From Bacteroidaceae bacterium (lineage in GTDB: Bacteria > Bacteroidota > Bacteroidia > Bacteroidales > Bacteroidaceae), in NCBI GenBank assembly GCA_017547385.1, contig JAFYPU010000017.1, positions 1 through 64,000 of the forward strand: a stretch of 64,000 nucleotides of DNA. Direction: 5' to 3'. A program made the translations under genes and the position numbers. Below the pieces are notes generated by a model. That model was not told the DNA's origin and did no database searches. It saw nothing but the letters and a program-made list of their open reading frames with translations. Every line of letters begins with the position of its first letter. The first letter of the stretch is position 1. Below are positions 54,186 to 63,386 of this stretch, in pieces.

Positions 54186-56648
54186 ATGAATATATCCTAT
54201 AATTGGCTGAAAGAGTACGTCGAGTTCGACCTCACAGCGCAGGAAGTAGCGGCCGCCCTGACCTCCATTGGTCTGGAAGTGGGTTCCGTGGAAGAAGTAC
54301 AGAGCATTAAAGGCGGTTTGCAAGGACTGGTAGTGGGCCATGTGCTCACATGTGAGCCGCACCCCAATTCCGACCACATGCACGTTTGTTCCGTGAACAT
54401 TGGCACAGCCGAACCGCAACAGATTGTGTGCGGTGCTGCCAATGTGGCTGCCGGACAAAAAGTGATTGTGGCTACGCTTGGCACCAAGCTCTATGATGGC
54501 GACGAATGTTTCACCATCAAGCGCAGCAAGTTGCGCGGTGTGGAAAGTCTTGGCATGATTTGCGCCGAAGATGAAATCGGTGTCGGAACCAGCCACGACG
54601 GCATCATCGTTCTGCCCGAGGATACCCCGGTGGGCATGACGGCTGCCGAGTATTTCAACATCAAGAGCGATTATCTCATCGAAGTGGATATCACTCCCAA
54701 CCGTGCCGATGCTTGTTCGCACTATGGTGTGGCACGTGATCTTTATGCCTATTTGGTGCGCAACGGAAAGGCTACAAAATTAAGTCGCCCCTCGGTGGAC
54801 GATTTCAAAGTGGAGACCAACGACCTCAACATCGATGTGGAAGTGATCAACACCGAAGCCTGTCCCCGCTATTGTGCCGTTACGCTCACAGGCTGTGAGG
54901 TGAAGGAAAGTCCCGAATGGTTGCAGCAAAAACTCACTACCATCGGATTGCGTCCCATCAACAATATCGTCGATATTACAAACTATGTGATGTTTGCTTT
55001 CGGCCAACCGCTGCACTGCTTCGATGCCGATATGATTGTTGGCAACAAGGTGGTGGTGAAGAGCCTGCCTGAAGGAACGCCTTTCATCACACTCGATGGA
55101 GAAGAACACAAACTCTCCGAACGCGACCTTGCCATCTGCAACACCGAAGCCCCCATGTGCATTGCCGGTGTATTCGGTGGAAAAGGTTCGGGCACTTACG
55201 AAACAACGAAGAATGTGTTGCTCGAAAGCGCTTACTTCCACCCCACATGGATTAGAAAGAGTGCGCGTCGCCACGGACTCAATACCGATGCTTCTTTCCG
55301 CTTTGAACGTGGCATCGACCCCGATGGACAAATTTATGCTCTCAAGCTCGCAGCTCTCATGGTGAAGGAATTAGCCGGCGGAACCATTGCCATGGAAATC
55401 AAAGACGTGGAGACACAACTCACCAAATCGTTCCCCGTAGCGTTGGAATATAGCTACGCTTACGACCTTATCGGTAAGAACATCGGCGAAGACGTGGTGA
55501 AAGAAATCGTTACGTCGCTCGAAATGCGCATTGTGGAGGAAACCGCCACCGGCCTCAAGCTCGAAGTGCCGGCTTATCGCGTGGATGTGCAGCGTCCCTG
55601 TGATGTGGTTGAGGATGTGCTTCGCATCTATGGATATAACAATGTGGAAATTCCCACAGCCGTGAAGTCGAGTCTCACCATCAAGGGCGACGTTGACCGC
55701 AGCAACAAATTGGAAAACCTCATCGGCGAACAATTGGTCGGTGCAGGCTTCAACGAAATTCTCAACAACTCGTTGACCAAAGAAGCCTACTATGCCGAAC
55801 TCAAGACATACGCACCCGAAAACTTGGTGCGCCTCATGAATCCGCTCAGTTCTGATCTGAACGTAATGAGACAGACATTGCTGTTTGGCGGTCTCGAAAG
55901 CATTGCCCACAATGCCAACCGCAAAAACGCCAACCTGCGCCTCTTTGAATATGGAAACTGCTATTACTATCGTGCCGAAGCCAAGAACCCCGAACGCACA
56001 TTGGCGGCTTACAGTGAGGATTACCACCTCGGACTCTGGCTCTGCGGTAAGCGCGTTCAAGGCTCGTGGGCGCATCCCGACGAAGCAGCATCTGTTTATG
56101 AACTCAAGGCTTATGTGATGAACATACTCACACGCCTGGGAGTGAAACTCGCTGCTTTTGTGGTTCAGCCCGGTGAGAACGATATCTTCAGCAAGTCGTT
56201 GGCTATTGCCGACCGCAACGGAAAAGTTTGCGTAGAGTTGGGTCTTGTGAAGAAAGCACTCACGGCAGCTTTCGGTATCGATATGGAAGTTTTCTATGCC
56301 GATGTCAATTGGACGCAACTCATGAAGAAAACGAAGAAAAACACCGTTTCGTTCTCCGAAATCAGCAAGTTCCCCGCCGTGAGTCGCGACCTCGCTCTTC
56401 TGGTAGACCAATCGGTGGAATTTGCTGCCATTGAGAAAATTGCTTATGCCACCGAAAAGAAACTCCTCAAGAAAGTGGAACTTTTCGATGTCTACGAAGG
56501 CAAGAACCTCGAAGCCGGCAAAAAGAGCTATGCCGTGAATTTCGTTTTGCAAGACGAGACTAAAACCATGAGCGACAAGCAAACAGATGCCATCATGGGC
56601 AAGCTCATTGCCAACCTTGAGAAGCAACTTGGCGCAAAGCTTCGCTAA
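54186..56648 (+). CDS. pheT: Phenylalanyl-tRNA synthetase beta subunit
   Basis: Beta subunit of the class II alpha2-beta2 enzyme, 820 residues. An EMAP-II-type tRNA-binding domain lies near residues 40-155 (VVGHVLTCEPHPNSDHMHVCSVNIG). B3/B4 editing domain (GLRPINNIVDITNYVMFAFGQPLHCFD), B5 domain, catalytic-like core and a C-terminal anticodon-binding FDX-ACB domain (FPAVSRDLALLVD) follow in order. pheS is not in this window. yebC begins 46 bp after the stop and is probably co-transcribed. A second, free-standing B3/B4 protein occurs at 17994-18656. Confidence 0.97.
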   Translation: MNISYNWLKEYVEFDLTAQEVAAALTSIGLEVGSVEEVQSIKGGLQGLVVGHVLTCEPHPNSDHMHVCSVNIGTAEPQQIVCGAANVAAGQKVIVATLGTKLYDGDECFTIKRSKLRGVESLGMICAEDEIGVGTSHDGIIVLPEDTPVGMTAAEYFNIKSDYLIEVDITPNRADACSHYGVARDLYAYLVRNGKATKLSRPSVDDFKVETNDLNIDVEVINTEACPRYCAVTLTGCEVKESPEWLQQKLTTIGLRPINNIVDITNYVMFAFGQPLHCFDADMIVGNKVVVKSLPEGTPFITLDGEEHKLSERDLAICNTEAPMCIAGVFGGKGSGTYETTKNVLLESAYFHPTWIRKSARRHGLNTDASFRFERGIDPDGQIYALKLAALMVKELAGGTIAMEIKDVETQLTKSFPVALEYSYAYDLIGKNIGEDVVKEIVTSLEMRIVEETATGLKLEVPAYRVDVQRPCDVVEDVLRIYGYNNVEIPTAVKSSLTIKGDVDRSNKLENLIGEQLVGAGFNEILNNSLTKEAYYAELKTYAPENLVRLMNPLSSDLNVMRQTLLFGGLESIAHNANRKNANLRLFEYGNCYYYRAEAKNPERTLAAYSEDYHLGLWLCGKRVQGSWAHPDEAASVYELKAYVMNILTRLGVKLAAFVVQPGENDIFSKSLAIADRNGKVCVELGLVKKALTAAFGIDMEVFYADVNWTQLMKKTKKNTVSFSEISKFPAVSRDLALLVDQSVEFAAIEKIAYATEKKLLKKVELFDVYEGKNLEAGKKSYAVNFVLQDETKTMSDKQTDAIMGKLIANLEKQLGAKLR

Positions 56649-56694
56649 AAAATCAAAACTGAAACTTTAAACAATCAAAAACAAATAATATCCC

Positions 56695-57432
56695 ATGGGA
56701 AGAGCTTTTGAATATCGCAAAGCAGCGAAAATGAAACGCTGGGGGCACATGGCTCGCACGTTCACCAAAATCGGAAAACAAATCGCAGTGGCTGTAAAAG
56801 CCGGCGGACCGGAACCCGATATGAATCCCGCACTCCGCGCCATCATAGCCACGGCCAAGCGCGAGAATATGCCGAAGGACAATATCGACCGTGCCATCAA
56901 GAATGCGATGGGTAAGGATCAGAGCGATTACAAAACCATGACATATGAAGGCTACGGCCCTCATGGCGTTGCCATCTTCGTAGATACACTGACAGACAAT
57001 CCCACTCGCACAGTGGGCGATGTGCGTTCGGTTTTCAATAAGTTCAACGGAAATCTTGGTACAATGGGTTCGCTCGCTTTTCTGTTCGACCACAAATGTG
57101 TGTTCTCCTTTAAGAAAAAGGACGGACTTGATATGGACGAACTTATCCTCGAACTGATTGATTACGGAGTGGAAGACGAGTACGACGAAGACGAAGAAGA
57201 AGGCAGCATCACCATCTACGGTGATCCCAAGAGCTTCGGCCAAATTCAGAAACACCTGGAAGAAAATGCATTCGAGGTAGTGGGAGCTGAATTCACCTAT
57301 ATCCCGAATGACACCAAGGAGGTTACAGACGAGCAGCGTGAGGCTATCGACAAGATGGTTGAGAAGCTCGAAGATTTCGACGACGTTCAGACAGTTTATA
57401 CCAACATGAAGCCGGCTGAGAGTGCCGAGTAA
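56695..57432 (+). CDS. yebC: YebC/PmpR family protein
   Basis: A 245-residue cytoplasmic protein of the YebC family, known as a DNA-binding regulator and, in recent work on other bacteria, as a factor that helps ribosomes through proline stretches. The N-terminus GRAFEYRKAAKMKRWGHMAR is a slight variant of the usual GHSKWANIKHRK. GYGPHGVAIFVDTLTDNPTRT is the signature. The acidic patch EDEYDEDEEE is typical. It follows pheT by 46 bp and is ended by a strong terminator. Confidence 0.95.
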   Translation: MGRAFEYRKAAKMKRWGHMARTFTKIGKQIAVAVKAGGPEPDMNPALRAIIATAKRENMPKDNIDRAIKNAMGKDQSDYKTMTYEGYGPHGVAIFVDTLTDNPTRTVGDVRSVFNKFNGNLGTMGSLAFLFDHKCVFSFKKKDGLDMDELILELIDYGVEDEYDEDEEEGSITIYGDPKSFGQIQKHLEENAFEVVGAEFTYIPNDTKEVTDEQREAIDKMVEKLEDFDDVQTVYTNMKPAESAE

Positions 57433-57460
57433 GTTTGGCGAAAACCTTTATATAAAGATG

Positions 57461-57492
57461 AAAGCCCGCCATCAAGGCGGGCTTTCGCTTTT
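57461..57492 (+). terminator. Terminator after yebC
   Basis: AAAGCCCGCC (57461-57470) pairs perfectly with GGCGGGCTTT (57476-57485), loop 5 nt, followed by CGCTTTTTT. It ends the pheT-yebC transcript, yet the TSCPD gene starts only 22 bp later. Confidence 0.9.
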
Positions 57493-57514
57493 TTCAAAAT
57501 CAAGAAATGCGCTA

Positions 57515-57778
57515 ATGGAAACTAAGGTGATATTCATGCCGCAAGGCGTTTGCAGTCGTTGCATTGAAGTGTGCGGTGAGAATGGTGTACTGACACGTGT
57601 CAATTTCATGGGAGGCTGCCACGGAAATTTGCAAGGCATTGCCAAGTTGGTGCAAGGCATGCGTTATGAAGATGTGGTGCAGCGGCTGCAAGGCATAGAG
57701 TGTGGCAATAAACCTACGTCGTGTCCAGACCAATTGGCACGCGCCGTGCAAGAACTCATGCGCAAGGAAGGAAAGTGA
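57515..57778 (+). CDS. TSCPD domain protein (four-cysteine TIGR03905 type)
   Basis: An 87-residue protein whose cysteines at 13, 16, 20 and 35 (GVCSRCIEVC, GGCHGN) and the terminal PTSCPDQLARAV match the TSCPD domain, otherwise found at the end of some class II ribonucleotide reductases. The stand-alone form has no established function; metal binding is likely. The ATG at 57515 was chosen because the longer reading crosses the yebC terminator. Convergent with the next gene, 10 bp apart. Confidence 0.88.
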   Translation: METKVIFMPQGVCSRCIEVCGENGVLTRVNFMGGCHGNLQGIAKLVQGMRYEDVVQRLQGIECGNKPTSCPDQLARAVQELMRKEGK

Positions 57779-57788
57779 GCCTGCGCAA

Positions 57789-58190
57789 TCAACGTTTGTA
57801 ATCGTCTTTCGTGAATTTTTCCTGCAACACCAGTTTTTTGGAAAGAGAGGAATGATAAGTGTAAACAAAGTTGATTCCTTCTTCTTTGCACTTTTTCAGT
57901 TTCACGGAGTTGATGAGCGAACGCAGGAGTTCGGTGCGGAATTGTCCGCGCACTTCTTTCATGGTCATGTGTGCCTCGGGGGTATCTAATTGATCGTGCA
58001 GTGAATACCAATAATTGAACGTGCGAGTGCCCATGTCGTATGTGGTGCTGTCGAGAATCACTCCGGCTTCCACTTGTTGCGGACAAAACTTTTCGGTATG
58101 CTCTTTGGCTTCGCGCAGGCAGCGTTCGTCAAAACTCTCATAGCAGCCGGTTATCGTCAGGCAGATTGCAAGAAGAAATAAATGCTTCAT
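57789..58190 (-). CDS. Small lipoprotein, unknown function
   Basis: A 133-residue lipoprotein with lipobox ITGC (Cys16) followed by YESFDERC. The mature part is charged and contains three further Cys. The sequence GTRTFNYWYSLHDQLDTPEAHMTMKEVRGQF and the closing FTKDDYKR show no family I recognise. It stands alone, with the start codon 87 bp from the divergent C_GCAxxG gene. Confidence 0.7.
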   Translation of the reverse strand: MKHLFLLAICLTITGCYESFDERCLREAKEHTEKFCPQQVEAGVILDSTTYDMGTRTFNYWYSLHDQLDTPEAHMTMKEVRGQFRTELLRSLINSVKLKKCKEEGINFVYTYHSSLSKKLVLQEKFTKDDYKR

Positions 58191-58277
58191 GGGTTAATCT
58201 CTTTGCGGTTTATGAAATTTGAAATGCCGTGCGAAGATACGTAGAAATGTTGAAGAAAAATCTTATACAATTATATT

Positions 58278-58751
58278 ATGTACGAAGACAGAGTGAAAAA
58301 AGCCGTCGAGCTGTTTAAGAGTGGCTATAATTGTTCGCAATCGGTGGTGGCAGCTTTCGCCGATTTGTATGACCTTGATGAAAAAACGGCTTTACGCCTT
58401 TCGGCATCCTTTGGCGGAGGCATCGGCCGTATGCGTCAAACGTGTGGTGCAGCCTGTGGCATGTTTCTTCTGGCCGGTCTCGAAAGCGGTTCGCCCGATG
58501 CCGACGACCGTGAAGGCAAGGCGCACAACTATGCCGTTGTGCAGCAGTTGGCTGCTCGCTTCAAGGAGGAAAACGGTTCGCTCATTTGTTCCGAACTTCT
58601 CGGATTGTCCGGCAGTACACCAGTGGTGAGCACCCCCGAGGCCCGCACGGCCGAGTATTACAAAAAGCGTCCTTGTGCGATGATGGTGGAAACGGCTGCG
58701 CGCATTTTTGCAGACTATTTGGAAAAAGCAGCAAAGCCATCGCAGGAGTAA
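58278..58751 (+). CDS. C_GCAxxG_C_C family protein
   Basis: A 157-residue protein of the redox-associated C_GCAxxG_C_C family. Visible motifs are GYNCSQSVVAAFADLY near residue 16, FGGGIGRMRQTCGAACGMFLLAGLESG and a C-terminal CAMMVETAARI. Most members are thought to bind a metal or an Fe-S cluster through the conserved cysteines; function is not settled. The gene is followed by a strong terminator. Confidence 0.9.
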   Translation: MYEDRVKKAVELFKSGYNCSQSVVAAFADLYDLDEKTALRLSASFGGGIGRMRQTCGAACGMFLLAGLESGSPDADDREGKAHNYAVVQQLAARFKEENGSLICSELLGLSGSTPVVSTPEARTAEYYKKRPCAMMVETAARIFADYLEKAAKPSQE

Positions 58752-58773
58752 AAAGTGTAATATCGCATTTACG

Positions 58774-58817
58774 AAATCCACCCGAAGAAATTGGAAGTTC
58801 TTCGGGTGGATTTTTTT
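58774..58817 (+). terminator. Terminator after the C_GCAxxG gene
   Basis: AAATCCACCCGAAGAA pairs with TTCTTCGGGTGGATTT (58774-58789 with 58798-58813) over 16 bp, ending in a T7 tract. It also lies at the end of the convergent maturase gene and may serve both directions. Confidence 0.92.
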
Positions 58818-58853
58818 GATGATTGCAGTCAATCTTGAAAGTCGTTAGTGTTT

Positions 58854-60089
58854 TTACCTATAGCGTGGCATTCCATTTTTTACCCATTGCATCACTTCGG
58901 CAGGTGCTTTGTGATTTTGCAATTGGTGTTTCATGAAATCCATATAGGGTGCCACGTGCTCAAAAAACATTTTGTAGCCCTCGCACAGGTAATTGTGTCC
59001 GCGCTCGCCATAAACGGATTCGGCAAAACGCAATCGAGGGCACTCGCCGTGGCATGCCGAAAGATATTCGCACTCTTTGCATTGACGTGTGAGCAAGGCA
59101 CGTTTGTTCTCGCCGAATTGCAGCATTGTCGGGGCATACATCATTTCCATCAACGACTTTTCTTTGATGTTTCCCAACTTGAATTCGGGGAAAACAAAGT
59201 GGTCGCATGCATACACATCTCCGTTGAATTCGATGACGCCGGCGTGTCCGCATGTTTCGCCCGTGCTGCAAACGCCCGGTGCCACGCCCATCCATCCTGC
59301 CAGGGTGCTATCGAAAATTTGTATGAAGTATTCGCCCACATCATCTTGCACCCAAAGATCGAAGAGACGGCACAGAAAGTTGCCCCACTGCTGAGGGGTA
59401 ACGCTGAAATCAGCCACTTCGGCCACACCCCCCTCGATGGGAGAGGCGAGTGTGCGTCCATCCGGGTGGCGGTAGAGGCGTTCCACCACCGGGGTGAATT
59501 GTATGAAACGGCAGTTCAAGTCTTTGAAAAAGCGGTAGAACTCTTCAGGATGTTCGGCATTGAGAGCGTTGACCACCGCCAGCGCGTTCCATTCCACACC
59601 GTGCTTCTCCAGCGTGCGTATTCCCTGAATCACGCCATACCATGAAGGTCGGCCGGTGCGTGTGCGCCGATAGGCATCGTGGTACTCCTTAGGGCCGTCG
59701 ATGGATACGCCCACCAGAAAATTGTTCTCTTTGAAAAAACGCGCCCATTCGTCAGTAATGAGTGTACCATTGGTCTGGATGGCATTGTCGATGCGTCGGC
59801 CGTTGGCATAACAGCGTTGCAGTTCGAGTGCACGTTTGTAGAAAGCCACCGGTCTCATCAGCGTTTCACCGCCATGCCAGGTGAAAAGCACTTCGGGCGT
59901 GGTTTGCATTTCGATGTACTGCCGTGTGAATTCCTCCAGCAATTCGTCGCTCATCACGTGGCGAGGATTGTTGGGGTAGAGGCGTGCTTTCTCTGTGTAA
60001 TAGCAATAACGGCAAGCCAGGTTACAGAGTGAGCCGGCAGGTTTTGCCATTACGTAAGTGGGGCGTGCAAAGGGATGAGCGTTGTTCAT
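58854..60089 (-). CDS. Anaerobic sulfatase-maturating radical SAM enzyme
   Basis: Converts a sulfatase active-site Cys or Ser to formylglycine without oxygen; 411 residues, the usual anSME length. The radical-SAM cluster is Cys22-x3-Cys26-x2-Cys29 (CNLACRYC). WHGGETLMRP is the conserved glycine-rich motif. The SPASM domain shows CSTGETCGHAGVIEFNGDVYACD and CKECEYLSACHGECP, the two auxiliary clusters. No sulfatase gene lies in the window, so its substrates are elsewhere. It fits a lifestyle on sulfated host glycans such as mucin. The nearby SUMF1-fold gene (396) lacks the catalytic cysteines, leaving this as the visible maturation route. Confidence 0.95.
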   Translation of the reverse strand: MNNAHPFARPTYVMAKPAGSLCNLACRYCYYTEKARLYPNNPRHVMSDELLEEFTRQYIEMQTTPEVLFTWHGGETLMRPVAFYKRALELQRCYANGRRIDNAIQTNGTLITDEWARFFKENNFLVGVSIDGPKEYHDAYRRTRTGRPSWYGVIQGIRTLEKHGVEWNALAVVNALNAEHPEEFYRFFKDLNCRFIQFTPVVERLYRHPDGRTLASPIEGGVAEVADFSVTPQQWGNFLCRLFDLWVQDDVGEYFIQIFDSTLAGWMGVAPGVCSTGETCGHAGVIEFNGDVYACDHFVFPEFKLGNIKEKSLMEMMYAPTMLQFGENKRALLTRQCKECEYLSACHGECPRLRFAESVYGERGHNYLCEGYKMFFEHVAPYMDFMKHQLQNHKAPAEVMQWVKNGMPRYR

Positions 60090-60150
60090 GAAACGGGTTT
60101 TTCTTACAGCGAGGGTGGGGTATCTATGTTGAGATGGCGTTGTTTGTTCT

Positions 60151-60206
60151 CAGGAAAACAAAAACCGGAAACAGATTGCGTAGTATGTGCAAGGCTGTTT
60201 CCGGTT
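60151..60206 (-). terminator. Terminator after nagB
   Basis: AACCGGAAACAG (60163-60174) pairs perfectly over 12 bp with CTGTTTCCGGTT (60195-60206). On the minus strand it is followed by TTTTGTTTTCC. It lies 66 bp past the nagB stop. Confidence 0.88.
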
Positions 60207-60271
60207 GTGTTCAGGCTTTCACGAATGTGCGTCTTTCAAGGTTGAAATTCGCAGCGTGAAACCGTGTTTTC

Positions 60272-61063
60272 TTAGATTTGGTCCTTCTCGATGTCCTTGA
60301 AGTAGTTGTAAGTTGACACCTTGAGTTCTTCGCATGCAGCTTCGTCGCACACGATGATGCCGTGCTGGTGCATTTGCAACACAGAGATGGTCCACATCTG
60401 AGTAACGGGGCCTTCGACAGCAGCTTGCAAAGCGCGAGCCTTGTTGTGGCCGTTGCAGAGAATGAGCACTTCCTTGGCAGACATCACAGTGCCTACACCA
60501 ACAGTCAGCGCTGTGGCAGGAACATTTTCGGGCTTACCGCCGAAGAAGCGAGAGTTGGCCACGCGTGTGTCGGTGGTGAGTGTCTTCTGGCGAGTGCGGC
60601 TGGTGAGTGAGCTGCCGGGCTCGTTGAAAGCGATGTGGCCGTCGGGACCGATACCGCCGAGGAAGAGGTCGATGCCACCGGCTTCTTCAATCATCTTTTC
60701 GTAGTTGGCACATTCGGCTTCCAGGTCTTCGGCATTGCCGTTGAGGATGTGAATGTTCTCCTTGGGGCAGTCGATGTGATTGAACAGGTTTTCAGCCATG
60801 AAAGAGTGGTAGCTCTCGGGGTGAGACTCGGGCAGACCCACGTATTCGTCCATGTTGAAAGTGAGAACGTGCTTGAACGAAACGCGACCTTCTTTGTGCG
60901 CTTTCACCAAAGCCTTATACATTCCCATGGGCGAAGAGCCTGTGGGCAATCCCAGAACGAAAGGTTTTTCTGCAGTGGGGTTGGCTGCATTGATTTTGTT
61001 CACCACGTAGTCGGCTGCCCATTGCGACAACTTTTCATAGTCGGGCTGGATGATAACTCTCAT
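60272..61063 (-). CDS. nagB: Glucosamine-6-phosphate deaminase
   Basis: Converts glucosamine-6-phosphate to fructose-6-phosphate and ammonia, 263 residues. Signature motifs are [58 protein letters not shown] and [15 protein letters not shown]. It links GlcNAc use to glycolysis and so matches the GH84 enzyme at 10 kb. Residues match the hexameric NagB form. It is transcribed alone, with a -7 box 37 nt before the ATG and a strong terminator. Confidence 0.98.
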   Translation of the reverse strand: MRVIIQPDYEKLSQWAADYVVNKINAANPTAEKPFVLGLPTGSSPMGMYKALVKAHKEGRVSFKHVLTFNMDEYVGLPESHPESYHSFMAENLFNHIDCPKENIHILNGNAEDLEAECANYEKMIEEAGGIDLFLGGIGPDGHIAFNEPGSSLTSRTRQKTLTTDTRVANSRFFGGKPENVPATALTVGVGTVMSAKEVLILCNGHNKARALQAAVEGPVTQMWTISVLQMHQHGIIVCDEAACEELKVSTYNYFKDIEKDQI

Positions 61064-61100
61064 TGTTTGTGTGATTTTATGGTTAGTAGAAAATTATTGG

Positions 61101-61130
61101 CAAAGTTAATGATTTTTTGTGTTCTTCCAA
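61101..61130 (-). promoter_or_regulatory. nagB promoter
   Basis: On the minus strand TAACTTTG (61101-61108) matches the -7 consensus, with TTGG (61127-61130) 18 nt upstream as a partial -33. The leader before the ATG at 61063 is about 30 nt. Confidence 0.5.
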
Positions 61131-61326
61131 TCCAAATGACACAATATATTTATAAAGTGTGCATCGAGAGTGTGATTTTGGAAGAATGTTCTTCGTTTGT
61201 CGGCTCGCGCCATGTGTCCATTTGAAGGCTTTTCGTGGTGGCAGACTGCCTTTTCGGTTCATCGGGCGGGGCGGTCTGATAAATCTGAACATAAGGGGTG
61301 ATTTCAGCATGCCTTTCGGGAAAAAT

Positions 61327-61383
61327 CTGCAGTGCTTGCAGAATTTTCTGCAAGGCGTTTAGAAATTTCTGCAAGCACTGCAG
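61327..61383. repeat. Three-unit 21-bp phased array, locus 5
   Basis: Cores begin at 61327 (CTGCAGTGCTTGCAG), 61348 (CTGCAAGGCGTTTAG) and 61369 (CTGCAAGCACTGCAG), exactly 21 bp apart. The middle core is diverged. It lies in the 736-bp gap between nagB and the LRR gene, which otherwise holds only promoter elements. Confidence 0.85.
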
Positions 61384-61571
61384 ATTTTTGTCGATATAAT
61401 CGCCGTTTTTCCGACAAAATGTAAGTGATGCGAAGAGGCCTTTGTGATGGCTTCTGCCTGCCGGTAAATGGCATCACTGGCCGGCCTCATTTTTGTTGTT
61501 TTGTTTGGAATTTTTAATGAAACATTTCTTAAATGTTAAAAATGCAAATCGGTTGTAAAATAATGGACTTC

Positions 61572-61606
61572 GGGGGGGGGGGCTTGGGGTTTTATACCTA
61601 CCTTTG
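61572..61606 (+). promoter_or_regulatory. LRR-gene promoter with 11-G tract
   Basis: TACCTTTG (61599-61606) matches the -7 consensus. The position where a -33 box belongs is occupied by a run of 11 G (61572-61582), beginning 17 nt upstream. A homopolymer there could vary in length and alter expression. The leader from here to the ATG at 61800 is about 190 nt. Confidence 0.55.
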
Positions 61607-61799
61607 CAAGGTTCATTATTGTGCCTTCTTGTGAGGTCGTTATCGTGGTGTTGTTGCACCACCGGGTGCGCAATGCAGTCTTTACGAAGTGCATCGCTGT
61701 GTCTTCCGGCAGTTTATGTGTCGTTGGGAAATTGCGGCAGAAACAAAGGCGTTTGATGAACAAAATGAGAAACATAATAAATCATTTAATAATCTAACT

Positions 61800-63308
61800 A
61801 TGAAGAAAAACAAATCTTTTGTTGCAGCATTGCTGGCAGGATGTGCTTTTGCCTTCTCTGCACCTGCATTTGCCCAGACACAAACGGTTACGATGCAAAC
61901 TTCGAAGGAAGTAGGCTCGACGGTCTATTTTTTGATGAATAAGACCACCGGCATTTCTGTTGACTGGGGAGATGGAACGTTTGTTCCCGTGAATACGGGT
62001 AATGAAGACATTATCCAAGTGTTTGGAGAGGTGAAAGGAAGCACCTTGAAAGTGCAAGGCGACCGCTACTTCACAATGCTCGATTGCAGCTCCAATGGCT
62101 TGACGTCGCTCGATGCCAGCGAAGCTCCTTTCATGCAGTCCATCTATTGTCAGAACAACGAACTGACAACGCTGAACATCACCGGTCTGACCGATTTGAC
62201 CGACTTGAACTGCGCCAACAACCAACTCACAACGCTTGCGCTGAGTGAGAAAACGTATCCCAACCTTGAAGTGCTCGACGTGAGCGGTAACGAACTCTCA
62301 GGAAACTTCTCTCTGAAGTCGCCCAACTTGCTCTATCTCAACCTGAATGGCAACGATTATTCAAAATTGTATGTTAATAACTGCAGCAACCTTTCTGTCT
62401 TGCAGTTTGCCAACAATAAGGTTACCGGAACTTTCAGTGTGTTGAGCTACATCCCGAAGGTGGAAGTCTTGGTTTGCAACGACAATCAGTTGAGCAAGAT
62501 TCAGACAAACTCCACCACCGGTATGCCGGCACTGAACACACTCATCTGCGACAACAACAGCCTCACCACGCTCGATCTCTCGTTGAGCGAAGATGTTGAA
62601 GCCATTTCATGTGCCAATAATGCCTTGACCCAAGTAACTTTGCACGCTTCAGCCACTCCCACATCGTATGTGTGCGGTGGCAACGCGCTTTCATTTGCTT
62701 CGTTACCCACTAAGAAGCCCGAGCACTTCGTCGGACTTCCTCAGGAGAACATCAACATCACTTCTCTTCTGACCAAAGCTGATGCAGGATACTATTATTT
62801 TGCCATCAGCCCCGACTACGCATCACGCAACGATTATGCTTTGAACCTCGCCGACTATCGCATGGACGGCAGCGGCAAGGCTTTCGTTACGCTCACTCCC
62901 GTGAAAGTAGAGGAAGACGGCACTGCAACCAATTTGACAAAGGGTTCGGCTTCGTCCACAAAGGATTACACCGTAACCAATGGCGTGTTCTCTTTCTATG
63001 CTCCCTATGAGCGCGTTTATGTGAAGCTGACACACCCCAAATATCCTGATTTCAGTCTCGAAACAACCCACTTCTCTTTGCGCGACATGAGTGCGACAAG
63101 CATCGAAGGTGTTTCAAGCAATGCCGGTCTATCAGTGGCCGTTGTGGGTGGTGCGCTTGTGATTAGCAGCGAAGCCAGCCAAACAGTCAACGTATATGCC
63201 GCAGATGGTAAGAATGTGTGGTCAGCTGCCCTGAATGCCGGTCAGTCTGCCACAGTGAGCCTTCCCAAAGGTGTATATATCGTGAACGGAAAGAAAGTGA
63301 TAATCTAA
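61800..63308 (+). CDS. Secreted leucine-rich-repeat protein with T9SS-like tail
   Basis: A 502-residue exported protein, probably at the cell surface. Signal peptide MKKNKSFVAALLAGCAFAFSAPAFAQ sets the start at 61800. From about residue 85 come internalin-like LRRs of the LDCSSNGLTSLDASE / NCANNQLTTLALSE type, at least eight units to about residue 300. A beta domain follows, then a C-terminal sorting-type tail (VNVYAADGKNVWSAALNAGQSA to GVYIVNGKKVII). The BACON/discoidin gene starts 78 bp later, so an operon is likely. The 11-G tract upstream may make it phase-variable. Confidence 0.88.
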   Translation: MKKNKSFVAALLAGCAFAFSAPAFAQTQTVTMQTSKEVGSTVYFLMNKTTGISVDWGDGTFVPVNTGNEDIIQVFGEVKGSTLKVQGDRYFTMLDCSSNGLTSLDASEAPFMQSIYCQNNELTTLNITGLTDLTDLNCANNQLTTLALSEKTYPNLEVLDVSGNELSGNFSLKSPNLLYLNLNGNDYSKLYVNNCSNLSVLQFANNKVTGTFSVLSYIPKVEVLVCNDNQLSKIQTNSTTGMPALNTLICDNNSLTTLDLSLSEDVEAISCANNALTQVTLHASATPTSYVCGGNALSFASLPTKKPEHFVGLPQENINITSLLTKADAGYYYFAISPDYASRNDYALNLADYRMDGSGKAFVTLTPVKVEEDGTATNLTKGSASSTKDYTVTNGVFSFYAPYERVYVKLTHPKYPDFSLETTHFSLRDMSATSIEGVSSNAGLSVAVVGGALVISSEASQTVNVYAADGKNVWSAALNAGQSATVSLPKGVYIVNGKKVII

Positions 63309-63386
63309 AAAACATTTGGAAAGGAGCGGCAACGAAATAGTTAAGTTGCAGCTTCCTGCCCCATGTTCAATAAAAAAGAAATAACA

